From: Pseudomonadota bacterium
GTDB lineage: Bacteria > Pseudomonadota > Gammaproteobacteria > Burkholderiales > Sulfuricellaceae
Direction: 5' to 3'
Assembly: GCA_021783895.1 (NCBI GenBank)
Contig: JAJXTJ010000001.1
Span: forward strand, 1 to 19,063
Length of the DNA stretch: 19,063 nucleotides
The notes beneath the pieces were generated by a model. It did no database searches. It worked only from the letters and a program-made list of their open reading frames with translations, and was not told the origin of the DNA. This document shows, one piece after another, positions 1 through 10,137 of this stretch (positions within the stretch are counted from its first letter, which is position 1; every line of letters begins with the position of its first letter). A program made the translations under genes and the position numbers.

Positions 1-2044
1 CGGTATCGGAAAATGCAACCGCACCGGCGGAACGCGTGCCGCCATCGAGGAAAGCCATTTCTCCAAAGAAAGCCCCCCGGCCGAATGTGCCGAGGTGATG
101 GCTCTGCTTTTCGGAAATCTGAAGCATGAGGCGCACAGCGCCCTTTCTTATCAGGAAGAGTTCGTCGCCGGGATCTCCGTGCTTGAAGATTTTGTCCCCA
201 ACCTTGCAGGAACGCTTTTCCATGCACTGCTCCAGTGCGGCAAGCGTTTCCGCCTTGCGGCCCTTGAACAATTCGATCTCGTTGAGTCCGAGCGCCTCTC
301 GTTCGCCAAGCTCGCAAACCGCGCCCTCAAGGATGCGATCCTCGACCCATTCCAGCGCATCGTCGAGTTCGCCGAACACGCGCACCGGGCTTTCCGGGCG
401 CACGAGGCCGACCTGATCGAAATACTGCTGCATGTCTTGGCCTGAAGGCAGGTTCTGCGGCAGATGGCTCAAGATGAGGAAACCGTGGCGCTCAGCAAGC
501 ATATCCTTGACCTGATCCAGCATGTGGGCGGCGGTGACATCGACGGATTGCACGCGACGCATGTCGAGGATGACGTAGTCCCGTGTCTTCAGTTCAGGCT
601 CCAGCGCCGAGTAAAGCTGGTTGGTGGTGCCGAAGAACAGGCTACCCTGAAGTTCGATGACAACGCCGCACTCGCCGCGTGCAACGAGAATTTCCATTTC
701 TTCGTGTGTCCGCACCCGTTTCGAAAAAGTTTCGTGGCAGCTAGCCTTGCGGCGGACGACGGCGCCGCCGATCTGCTCGCGGATGAAGAGGAGCGCTGCC
801 AGCACAATACCGGTGCCCGACGCCGCGATCAGGCTCACGGTCAATGCCGTGGCGACGACGGCGGCGATGACGGCGAAGTCGAGTATCGTGGAGCGCTGCT
901 TGAGGAACTGGAAGCTGTGGCGGTCTATCATGCGCACGCCGACGACAATCAGGATCGCGGCGAGCGCCGCCACCGGCACCCAGGAGATCATCGCGCCGAG
1001 CACAAGGAAGGCGATTAACGCCAGCGCGCCTTCAAAGACACCCGATAATCTGCTCACCGCACCGCTGGACATATTGACCAGCGTCGCGCCCATCTGGCCG
1101 GCGCCGGGGATGCCGCCGATCATGGCGGAAGATACATTGCTAATGCCTTGGGCGATCAGTTCGCGGTTTGAATTGTGGCGCGAGTGCGTCAGCGCATCGA
1201 GCACCATGCAGGTCTTCAGTGTGTCGATGGAAAGCAGCACGGCCAGCGTCAGCGCGGGAACTGCAACGTACTTGACCTGGTCGATGCCAATATCGCCCAT
1301 GGCGTGCCAGCGACCCGCCATGGCATCGGCAAAACTGCCGCCAGCGCCAAGCGAGCCGACGACGAAGGGGTTACCTTGAAGCGTGAGCAGGGCAGGGTCC
1401 GCCAGCCCGAGTCCGAAATAGGTGAGCACCCCCGCCAACAGTGCGAGAATAGCTGCCGGCACGACCCGCGTGAGCCTCGGCGCGACAAGCATCACCCCTA
1501 TTGTCACCGCGCCGACGATTATGCTTTGCCATTTCCAGAATCCTTGCATGGCGAGTGATCCCCAAAAATGCGTACCCTTAGGCGCGCCGAGGAATATAGG
1601 TACCTGGCTGGCGATGATGGTAAGGCCAACGCCGGACAGGTAGCCGCTCACCACGGGATAAGGCATATATTTGATCAACTGCCCGAGACGCACCGTGCCA
1701 AAAAAAATCTGCAACAAGCCTGCCAGGAATCCCAGCATCGACACCATCAGCAAAGCGGTCGCGATGTTGCCGCCGCCATGCATAAACTCGATGACAAAGG
1801 CCGATAGCACGGCGGCGGCGGGAGCGCACGGGGCGGTGATGAGCCGGTTGGTGCCGCCCAGTGCCGGAGCGATAAGGCCGAGGGCGGTCACGCCGAGAAT
1901 GCCCGCTAGGGCGCCCTGCGCCGCGTAGGAGGCGCCCAACGGCGAATAGATGGCGACACCGAAAGCGATGGCCGAAGGTAGCGCAACAAGCATCGCGGCA
2001 AGACCGCCCCAGAAATCCCCCGCTTCAGGCTTAGGTAATTTCAT
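1..2044 (-). CDS. SulP-family anion transporter with STAS and cyclic-nucleotide-binding domains (3' end outside window)
   Basis: Reading the minus strand from the ATG at 2044 gives 681 codons without a stop, running off the window at position 1. It begins MKLPKPEAGDFWGGLAAM. The first ~420 residues are hydrophobic and SulP/SLC26-like, with a GIPGAGQMGAT-type segment in the later helices. Residues ~460-530 form a STAS domain (VIELQGSLFFGTT, then ILDMRRVQSVDVTAA). Residues ~590-680 form a cyclic-nucleotide-binding domain ending in a phosphate-binding-cassette motif, FGEMAFLDGGTRSA. SulP proteins are inner-membrane carriers of sulfate, bicarbonate or other anions; the substrate cannot be read from sequence. 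The extra domain suggests gating by cAMP/cGMP or another small ligand (inference). The start is supported by GGAGG eight bases upstream. An alternative ATG at 2051 is in another frame. Confidence 0.9.
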   Translation of the reverse strand, partial: MKLPKPEAGDFWGGLAAMLVALPSAIAFGVAIYSPLGASYAAQGALAGILGVTALGLIAPALGGTNRLITAPCAPAAAVLSAFVIEFMHGGGNIATALLMVSMLGFLAGLLQIFFGTVRLGQLIKYMPYPVVSGYLSGVGLTIIASQVPIFLGAPKGTHFWGSLAMQGFWKWQSIIVGAVTIGVMLVAPRLTRVVPAAILALLAGVLTYFGLGLADPALLTLQGNPFVVGSLGAGGSFADAMAGRWHAMGDIGIDQVKYVAVPALTLAVLLSIDTLKTCMVLDALTHSRHNSNRELIAQGISNVSSAMIGGIPGAGQMGATLVNMSSGAVSRLSGVFEGALALIAFLVLGAMISWVPVAALAAILIVVGVRMIDRHSFQFLKQRSTILDFAVIAAVVATALTVSLIAASGTGIVLAALLFIREQIGGAVVRRKASCHETFSKRVRTHEEMEILVARGECGVVIELQGSLFFGTTNQLYSALEPELKTRDYVILDMRRVQSVDVTAAHMLDQVKDMLAERHGFLILSHLPQNLPSGQDMQQYFDQVGLVRPESPVRVFGELDDALEWVEDRILEGAVCELGEREALGLNEIELFKGRKAETLAALEQCMEKRSCKVGDKIFKHGDPGDELFLIRKGAVRLMLQISEKQSHHLGTFGRGAFFGEMAFLDGGTRSAGAVAFSDT

Positions 2045-2123
2045 GGTTCATGCCTCCATTTCACAGTTGGCCCATCCTAAACTCATCCGCAGGCTTGCAC
2101 GCCCCCGCTCAGACTCATACCCC

Positions 2124-2153
2124 ATTGGACAAGGCTGTCCTCTGCGGTAAAAT
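2124..2153 (+). promoter_or_regulatory. Possible sigma70-type promoter with overlapping dyad, upstream of the small membrane protein
   Basis: TTGGAC at 2125-2130 and TAAAAT at 2148-2153 are 17 bases apart. This would start transcription near 2160, about 30 bases before the ATG at 2191. The -35 element overlaps a 5-bp dyad, GGACA-AGGC-TGTCC (2127-2140), a possible operator. The -35 is a weak match to TTGACA. The region is also the upstream region of the divergent SulP gene, so the dyad could serve either gene. Confidence 0.35.
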
Positions 2154-2190
2154 CAAGTTTTTCTTATATTGTATTATTGTATTGTCACCC

Positions 2191-2424
2191 ATGTACCTTT
2201 ACATCATCGCAATCGGCTGGGCCTACGTAGTCCTCTTGATGGCCGTGACGGCAAAAAGCTTCATCTCCGGCGCGCTGACTTTCATTTTTTACGGCTTACT
2301 GCCTTTGGGGCTCGTGTTCTATATCGTCCTGCAGCGGCTCAGGCGCTCACACATTGCCGCCCAGGAGCACCTCGGTCAGCCAGATCGAGCCGATCCCCAG
2401 CCCGATCAGGAGCGCCTGCTGTAG
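2191..2424 (+). CDS. Small two-helix inner-membrane protein of unknown function
   Basis: This 77-residue protein starts MYLYIIAIGWAYVVLLMAVT. Two hydrophobic segments (about residues 3-22 and 26-48) are separated by a short AKSFISG loop. A polar tail (about 51-77) follows, rich in Gln, Asp, Glu and Arg. It resembles small uncharacterised membrane proteins common in betaproteobacteria, from memory and without a search. The ATG at 2191 was chosen because an upstream in-frame start at 2050 would add a non-hydrophobic leader and begin before the likely promoter. No good Shine-Dalgarno sequence precedes 2191. The last 78 bases overlap the 3' end of the convergent ZIP gene, so the polar tail is encoded antisense to that gene's C-terminus and may be a recent read-through extension. 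Confidence 0.6.
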   Translation: MYLYIIAIGWAYVVLLMAVTAKSFISGALTFIFYGLLPLGLVFYIVLQRLRRSHIAAQEHLGQPDRADPQPDQERLL

Positions 2425-3129
2425 CGTGACAAGCAACTCCGGACGCTTGTGCAGGCCAGGAATCAGATCCGCCACCGCCACGTAGATCATGCTCGCTGCG
2501 GCGATAGCCAGGCAAAACGGGATCCAGTCGTGCATCGATTGCAGCATGAAGTAGGCCAGCACGCCACCCACCACAGTCGCAATACTCGAAAGCAGATTGA
2601 GCAGGAACGCCTGCTTCTTGCTGTAGCCGGAGTGGAGGAGGATCAGAAAATCGCCCACCTCCTGGGGAATTTCATGGGCGATGATGGCCAGCGCAGTCAC
2701 CACGCCAATCCGGAAATCGGCCAGGAACGCGGCTGCGATGATGATGCCGTCGACGAAATTATGAAAGGTGTCGCCCACCATGATCATCAGACCGCTACGG
2801 CCATGGTCGTTGTCGTGATTGTGAGCCGGGACGTCGTGAGCCTCGCAATGAGCGACATGGCAATGCCGCCACAACACCAGTTTCTCCAGCACGAAGAACA
2901 TCAGGATGCCGAACAGGATGGTGGCCGCGGTATGATCGATGCTCTTGGTCAGCTCGAAAGCGTGCGGCAAAATTTCCAGAAATGCCGCCCCGAGCAAGGC
3001 GCCAATGGCATAGCTGACCAGCAGCGGCACCCACTCGGCACGCGCCGACATGGCGAACAATGCCGCCACGCTGATGCTGAGGGCGCCGCCGAACAGGCTG
3101 GCAAAGATGATTCCGGTCAGAGTGGACAT
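2347..3129 (-). CDS. ZIP-family divalent metal transporter
   Basis: This 260-residue membrane protein has the ZIP (Zrt/Irt-like) signature. HNFVDG (123-128) in one helix and HEIPQE (152-157) in the next form the metal-binding core, and a His-rich cytoplasmic loop lies at about 90-110 (HCHVAHCEAHDVPAHNHDND). ZIP proteins move Zn, Fe, Mn or related divalent ions into the cytoplasm or across a membrane; the metal cannot be assigned here. The length is normal for bacterial GufA/ZIP proteins. The ATG at 3129 puts the first hydrophobic segment right at the N-terminus. Longer in-frame extensions run antisense-free through pgeF in another frame and are not credible. The gene starts 29 bases after the pgeF stop, so it is probably the last gene of a rluD-pgeF-ZIP operon. 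Confidence 0.88.
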   Translation of the reverse strand: MSTLTGIIFASLFGGALSISVAALFAMSARAEWVPLLVSYAIGALLGAAFLEILPHAFELTKSIDHTAATILFGILMFFVLEKLVLWRHCHVAHCEAHDVPAHNHDNDHGRSGLMIMVGDTFHNFVDGIIIAAAFLADFRIGVVTALAIIAHEIPQEVGDFLILLHSGYSKKQAFLLNLLSSIATVVGGVLAYFMLQSMHDWIPFCLAIAAASMIYVAVADLIPGLHKRPELLVTLQQALLIGLGIGSIWLTEVLLGGNV

Positions 3130-3158
3130 AAGCTCGTCATTATACGGGATAACCCCGA

Positions 3159-3962
3159 TCAAGCCAGCCAGATCAGCGACGCCATGCGCCCGGTGGCGTG
3201 GTCGCGCCGGTAGGAGTAGAAGCGTTCGGCATCGGTGAAGGTGCACAGGCCGCCGCCATACACCCGCCTCACCCCCACCCGCGCCAGGCGCTGGCGTGCC
3301 AGGAGATAGATATCCGCCAGCCATTTTTGAACGCCGGGCTCTGTATCGCCCGCAGAACAACCCTGTAGGTCGGCCTTCAGGCCGGCATGTCGGGCTAAAG
3401 CCCGACCTACACAAGGCACAAAAGCCTTTGCGGCCTCCGGATCGTGCGCCATGAACGCCTGCCGCACCTCGTCGCCGACCTCGAAGGCCTGCGGCCCGAT
3501 CGCCGGGCCGAGCCAGACCAACAGCCGCTCCGGTGCGACGTTCATCGCCTGTACCGCCGATTCCACCACGCCGCCCGCCAGCCCGCGCCATCCGGCGTGG
3601 GCTGCGGCCACCACCGTACCGGCTTCGTCGCACAACAGCAGGGGCAGGCAATCCGCCGTCATCACCGCGCAGATTGCACCGGCCTTCCTGGCGACGGAAG
3701 CATCGGCATCCGCCACGCCGACCGCACGGTCGGCATCCGCCACGATATTCCCATGCACCTGTTTCAGCCAGACCGGATCGGCGGGAAGAATCTCACGCAA
3801 CAAGGCCCGGTTCCGCGCCACGGCAACCGGGTCATCGCCGACGTGGTTACCCAGGTTGAGGGAAGCATAGGCGCCCACGCTCACCCCGCCATCACGGGTG
3901 GTCTGCCAGGCGCGCACATTGGCCGGCGCCGGCCAGTCGGGAATGATCCCGAGTTCATTCAT
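3159..3962 (-). CDS. pgeF: Peptidoglycan editing factor / multicopper-oxidase-like YfiH family (PgeF)
   Basis: This 267-residue protein belongs to the YfiH/DUF152 family, called purine nucleoside phosphorylase or laccase-like, and in E. coli PgeF, which prevents wrong amino acids in peptidoglycan stems. The metal-site residues are present: QVHG (His70), TADCLPLLL (Cys105) and AAHAGWRG (His122). The C-terminal YSYRRDHATGRMAS block is also intact. The protein is about 24 residues longer than E. coli YfiH. The excess lies between AAKAFVP (~183) and KWLADIYLLARQRL (~213), exactly where a 46-bp palindromic repeat lies in the DNA. The ATG at 3962 overlaps the rluD stop by 8 bases, indicating translational coupling with rluD. 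Confidence 0.92.
   Translation of the reverse strand: MNELGIIPDWPAPANVRAWQTTRDGGVSVGAYASLNLGNHVGDDPVAVARNRALLREILPADPVWLKQVHGNIVADADRAVGVADADASVARKAGAICAVMTADCLPLLLCDEAGTVVAAAHAGWRGLAGGVVESAVQAMNVAPERLLVWLGPAIGPQAFEVGDEVRQAFMAHDPEAAKAFVPCVGRALARHAGLKADLQGCSAGDTEPGVQKWLADIYLLARQRLARVGVRRVYGGGLCTFTDAERFYSYRRDHATGRMASLIWLA
3365..3410. repeat. BIME-like pair of inverted REP palindromes inside pgeF
   Basis: Two hairpins point at each other, each beginning with the REP hallmark GTAG. On the plus strand GTAG at 3365 is followed by a CGGCC-TTCA-GGCCG hairpin. On the minus strand GTAG at 3410 is followed by a 7-bp GTCGGGC/GCCCGAC stem with a TAAA-type loop. The outer arms GTAGGTCGG and CCGACCTAC are perfect inverted copies. 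REP elements of this form are normally extragenic and are mobilised by RAYT (TnpA-REP) Y1 transposases. Here the element is translated in frame as PgeF residues 185-200 (VGRALARHAGLKADLQ), with no stop codon. Confidence 0.85.
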
Positions 3963-4944
3963 GCCGCAGAATTGTCAGCAAAACGGCCATATCTTTCGGC
4001 AGGTCTGTCCGCCATTCCATCAATTCGCCGCTGACCGGGTGGATCAGCCCTAGCCTTTCAGCGTGCAAAGCCTGCCTCCCCAGCGTCTTGACCGCATCAC
4101 TCAACAGCGGCGGCAGGTTCAGCGGTCTGCCGCCATAAACCGGGTCGCCCGCCAAGGGATGGCTGATGGATTGCATGTGCACCCGAATCTGGTGCGTGCG
4201 GCCAGTTTCCAGGCTGCAACGGATCAGGGTATGGCGATCGAACTGCTCCAGCACGGCGTAATGCGTTACCGCCGGTTTGCCGTTATGGACTATCGCCATT
4301 TTGACGCGCTGGCTGGGATGTCTGCCGAGCGGTGCGTCCACCTTGCCGTCACGAGCCAGCACCCCCTGTACCACCGCCAGGTAATCGCGCTTCACGCTGC
4401 GGGCCTGAAGCTGGCGCACCAGGTCGGTCTGCGAGGTCAGGGTTTTGGCCACCACCAGCAGGCCGCTGGTGTCCTTGTCGAGACGGTGGACGATGCCGGC
4501 GCGGGGAATGCACGCAAGCTGCGGCGCATGGTGCAGCAGGGCATTCAGCAGGGTGCCCTGCCAGTTGCCGCTGCCGGGGTGGACCACCAGCCCGGCCGGC
4601 TTGTTGACCACCAGCAGCGCATCGTCTTCATACACGATGTCGAGGGCGATTTCTTCCGCTGCATACGGGGTTTCGGAGGGATGCAATTCCGGCTCCACCC
4701 TCACCTTCCCGCCGCCCCACACCGCCTGCTTGGGCGCGACACACCGGCCATCGAGCGTGACGCGCTTCTCCTTGATCCAGGTTTGCAGGCGGCTGCGGGA
4801 ATAATCCGGCAACAGCTGCTGCAAGGCCTGATCGAGACGCAATCCAGTCATTTCTGGCGGAATTGTCAAGTTGATGGGGGCCGGATTTGGGTTATAATCT
4901 GGCGGATTACCACTTGCGCCCTGCTGGGCATCGGATATTGTCAT
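3955..4944 (-). CDS. rluD: 23S rRNA pseudouridine synthase RluD
   Basis: This 329-residue protein has an N-terminal S4 RNA-binding domain (about 25-90, GLRLDQALQQLLPDYSRSRLQTWI). A RluA/RluD catalytic domain follows, with HRLDKDTSG around the catalytic Asp156 and the distal LETGRTHQIRVHM motif. RluD makes pseudouridines at 1911, 1915 and 1917 in helix 69 of 23S rRNA. The ATG at 4944 was chosen. It leaves about 25 residues before the S4 domain, and its codon overlaps the bamD ATG on the other strand. An in-frame start at 5022 would run deep into bamD and add a sequence unlike RluD. The gene is the first of a probable rluD-pgeF-ZIP operon. Confidence 0.93.
   Translation of the reverse strand: MTISDAQQGASGNPPDYNPNPAPINLTIPPEMTGLRLDQALQQLLPDYSRSRLQTWIKEKRVTLDGRCVAPKQAVWGGGKVRVEPELHPSETPYAAEEIALDIVYEDDALLVVNKPAGLVVHPGSGNWQGTLLNALLHHAPQLACIPRAGIVHRLDKDTSGLLVVAKTLTSQTDLVRQLQARSVKRDYLAVVQGVLARDGKVDAPLGRHPSQRVKMAIVHNGKPAVTHYAVLEQFDRHTLIRCSLETGRTHQIRVHMQSISHPLAGDPVYGGRPLNLPPLLSDAVKTLGRQALHAERLGLIHPVSGELMEWRTDLPKDMAVLLTILRHE
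4871..4898 (+). promoter_or_regulatory. Sigma70-type promoter for bamD, inside the 5' end of rluD
   Basis: TTGATG (4871-4876) and a perfect TATAAT (4893-4898) are separated by 16 bases. Transcription would start near 4905, giving a leader of about 38 bases before the bamD ATG at 4943. The promoter lies within codons 16-25 of rluD on the opposite strand. Confidence 0.6.
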
Positions 4945-5770
4945 GAGGCTTAGTTTAGCGTTAATTCTTGCATTGTTGATAACCGGCTGCGGCCTGTTGC
5001 CGGAAGTCCAGGATGAAACCAAGGCCTGGTCGGCACAAAAACTCTACACTGAGGCCATGGATCAAATGGCCGACAGCGGTTATGAAAAAGCCATTCAGTA
5101 CTTTGAAAAGCTGGAGGCGCGCTATCCTTACGGTCGTTATGCGCAGCAAGCCCAAATCGAAATCGCCTACGCCCACTACAAGGCGGACGAACCGGCCTCC
5201 GCCATCGCCGCCTGCGACCGTTTCATCAAACTCCACCCCAACCACCCCAACGTGGATTACGTTTATTACCTGAAAGGGCTGGCGAACTTTAATGACGATC
5301 TGGGGTTGTTCGGCGCCGTGACGGAGAAGATTGCCGAAACTTCGGATACCCTTGCTCCCCTTGCCAGGCAGGACATGAGCGAACGCGACCCGAAAGCATC
5401 ACGCGAAGCCTTTGAATCCTTCAAGGAGCTCACGACCCGCTTCCCCGATAGCAAATATACGCCGGACGCCATTGCCCGTATGAAGTACCTGGTCAACGCT
5501 CTCGCCTCGCATGAAGTTCACGTGGCTCGCTATTACTACCGACGCGGCGCTTACGTTGCCGCCGTCAACCGCGCCCAGTACGCGATGCAGCAATATCCGC
5601 AGGCACCCGCCACCGAGGAGGCGTTGACCATCATGGTGAAGGCCTACGATGCGCTCGGCATGAATGATCTGCGTGACGACGCCCTGCGCGTCATGCAAAA
5701 GAACTTCCCCAACAGCCGCTACTTCGCCATCGCAAAGAAGGCGGAAACGCCGTGGTGGAAGCTCTGGTAA
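4943..5770 (+). CDS. bamD: Outer membrane assembly lipoprotein BamD (ComL)
   Basis: This 275-residue lipoprotein is a component of the BAM complex, which inserts beta-barrel proteins into the outer membrane. Residues 1-15 are a hydrophobic signal ending in ITGC, with Cys16 as the expected lipidation site. TPR-like repeats fill the rest: AQKLYTEAMDQMADSGYEKA, YEKAIQYFEKLEARYPYGRY, and later RFPDSKYTPDAIARMKYLVN. The length and the closing AETPWWKLW-type tail match betaproteobacterial BamD. The start codon shares two bases with the rluD start on the other strand. The gene ends 10 bases before the convergent glnB stop, with no obvious terminator hairpin in that gap. Confidence 0.95.
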   Translation: MRLSLALILALLITGCGLLPEVQDETKAWSAQKLYTEAMDQMADSGYEKAIQYFEKLEARYPYGRYAQQAQIEIAYAHYKADEPASAIAACDRFIKLHPNHPNVDYVYYLKGLANFNDDLGLFGAVTEKIAETSDTLAPLARQDMSERDPKASREAFESFKELTTRFPDSKYTPDAIARMKYLVNALASHEVHVARYYYRRGAYVAAVNRAQYAMQQYPQAPATEEALTIMVKAYDALGMNDLRDDALRVMQKNFPNSRYFAIAKKAETPWWKLW

Positions 5771-5780
5771 TCAGATTCGG

Positions 5781-7752
<1,972 letters not shown>

Positions 7753-7754
7753 GT

Positions 7755-7789
7755 ATTAGCTATCAGCTTTCAGTTGTCAGCCGTCAGTT
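7755..7789. repeat. Five tandem degenerate heptamers between sucD and nadE
   Basis: Read on the plus strand, the seven-base units are ATTAGCT, ATCAGCT, TTCAGTT, GTCAGCC and GTCAGTT. Four TCAG cores recur exactly every seven bases (7763, 7770, 7777, 7784). The array ends three bases upstream of the nadE start codon. Two more units of the same type, ATCAGTA and ATCAGCT, occur at 10663-10676 beside the REP downstream of the SCO gene. Similar TCAG heptamer arrays are scattered in many bacterial genomes (from memory). Confidence 0.75.
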
Positions 7790-7812
7790 CGTTTGGTGGC
7801 GGCTTTAACTGA

Positions 7813-8697
7813 TCACTTGCGACTGAAGTTGGCAATGGCCTCAACCACTGCCTCGCCCAGGCCGGCGGGCGATTTCGCCACCACCACACCGGCCGCTTCC
7901 AGCGCGGCGATCTTGTCCGATGCCAAGCCCTTGCCGCCGGCGATGATCGCGCCGGCATGGCCCATGCGTTTGCCTTTTGGCGCGGTCTGTCCGGCGATGT
8001 AGGCCGCCACCGGCTTGGTGACGTGGGTCTTGATGAATTCCGCTGCTTGTTCCTCGCGGTTGCCGCCGATCTCGCCGACCATGATGATCGCTTCGGTTTG
8101 CGGGTCGTCCTGGAACATTTTCAGGCAATCGATGAAATCTAGCCCCTTGATCGGGTCGCCGCCGATGCCGACGCAGGTGGATTGCCCCAGCCCCAGCCGG
8201 GTGGTCTGGTAGACGGCTTCGTAAGTCAGCGTGCCGGAGCGCGACACCACACCGACCTTGCCCTTCTGGTGGATGAAGCCGGGCATGATGCCGATCTTGC
8301 ATTCACCAGGAGTAATGATGCCGGGGCAGTTGGGGCCGATCAGCACAGCGTCATTGGCGCGGAGGGTGGCCTTGACATTGAGCATGTCGAGCACGGGAAT
8401 GCCCTCGGTAATGCACACGATTACCTTGATGCCCGCATCCGCCGCCTCCATGATGCCGTCCGCCGCGAAGCCTGGCGGCACGTAGATCACCGAAGCGGTC
8501 GCGCCAGTTTCGCGCACAGCGTCGCGCAGAGTGTTGAACACCGGCAGGCCAAGATGGGTCTGTCCGCCCTTGCCCGGTGTCACGCCGCCGACCATCTGGG
8601 TGCCGTAGGCCAGCGCCTGCTCGGAGTGGAAAGTGCCCTGCTTGCCGGTGAAGCCCTGGCACAGAACCTTGGTATTTTTGTTTACGAGAATACTCAT
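7813..8697 (-). CDS. sucD: Succinate-CoA ligase (ADP-forming) alpha subunit
   Basis: This 294-residue TCA-cycle enzyme subunit makes succinate, CoA and ATP/GTP from succinyl-CoA with SucC. The N-terminal CoA-binding Rossmann domain has [22 protein letters not shown]. The active-site GHAGAI places the phosphorylated histidine at His247, and the ligase domain has the [12 protein letters not shown] and [12 protein letters not shown] blocks. An AAGGA sequence six bases before the ATG supports the start. The gene follows sucC after a 116-base gap that contains an inverted repeat, rather than the near-overlap usual for this pair. Confidence 0.97.
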   Translation of the reverse strand: MSILVNKNTKVLCQGFTGKQGTFHSEQALAYGTQMVGGVTPGKGGQTHLGLPVFNTLRDAVRETGATASVIYVPPGFAADGIMEAADAGIKVIVCITEGIPVLDMLNVKATLRANDAVLIGPNCPGIITPGECKIGIMPGFIHQKGKVGVVSRSGTLTYEAVYQTTRLGLGQSTCVGIGGDPIKGLDFIDCLKMFQDDPQTEAIIMVGEIGGNREEQAAEFIKTHVTKPVAAYIAGQTAPKGKRMGHAGAIIAGGKGLASDKIAALEAAGVVVAKSPAGLGEAVVEAIANFSRK

Positions 8698-8720
8698 GGG
8701 AAATCCTTAAAATTCTTTGT

Positions 8721-8795
8721 TTACCGCCAAGTACGCGAAGGAAAAACCGTTCTATTGGGAATCCCTATGCGAACCCTTGCGTCCTTGGCGGTTAA
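8721..8795. repeat. Inverted-repeat element between sucC and sucD
   Basis: The left arm, about 8721-8741, reads TTACCGCCAAGTACGCGAAGG on the plus strand after its first base. The right arm, 8774-8795, is its near-complement (CCTTGCGTCCTTGGCGGTTAA region). They share ACCGCCAAG-ACGC with a few mismatches and flank 32 bases of spacer. The same kind of CCGCCAAGGACGC arm recurs as a dispersed repeat in many bacterial genomes (from memory). In the sucCD transcript it could fold into a long hairpin and affect the SucC:SucD ratio (inference). Confidence 0.7.
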
Positions 8796-8813
8796 ATTAA
8801 ATTCAGTCTTCGA

Positions 8814-9974
<1,161 letters not shown>

Positions 9975-10007
9975 ACGAGACTCTCTCACTGGGGGAAAAT
10001 AGTGCCG

Positions 10008-10013
10008 ATTATA
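10008..10013 (-). promoter_or_regulatory. Probable -10 box for sucC
   Basis: A perfect TATAAT on the minus strand (plus-strand ATTATA) lies 33 bases before the sucC ATG, in a suitable place for transcription to start near 10001. The matching -35 region at 10031-10036 reads TGCCCA, a poor match, so an activator may be needed or the box may be incidental. Confidence 0.4.
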
Positions 10014-10101
10014 ACAAGTCCGCAGCGGAGTGGGCAGAGGTAGCCTTGTCCAATATGAAATGAGTCTGAAGGGTTGGCGTATTTCCAACATGAAATGGGA
10101 T

Positions 10102-10123
10102 GCCCACCCGTCTCCGGGCGGGC
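10102..10123 (-). terminator. GC-rich stem-loop after the PCuAC gene
   Basis: GCCCACCCG and CGGGCGGGC form a 9-bp stem with one A-C mismatch around a TCTC loop (minus-strand GAGA). It starts 15 bases after the PCuAC stop codon. No U-tract follows on the minus strand, so it may be an mRNA-stabilising hairpin or a REP relic rather than an intrinsic terminator. Confidence 0.35.
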
Positions 10124-10137
10124 AAAGCAAGAGAAGA

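Noticed and set aside
464..1379. Long plus-strand frames (184 and 240 codons)
   Set aside because: Antisense to the SulP transporter, whose continuous 681-codon frame has clear STAS and CNB motifs.
3444..4034. Plus-strand frame opposite pgeF
   Set aside because: Shadow of pgeF; no domain, no ribosome-binding site.
4945..5022. Longer RluD start at 5022
   Set aside because: The added 26 residues are antisense to the BamD signal peptide region and unlike RluD.
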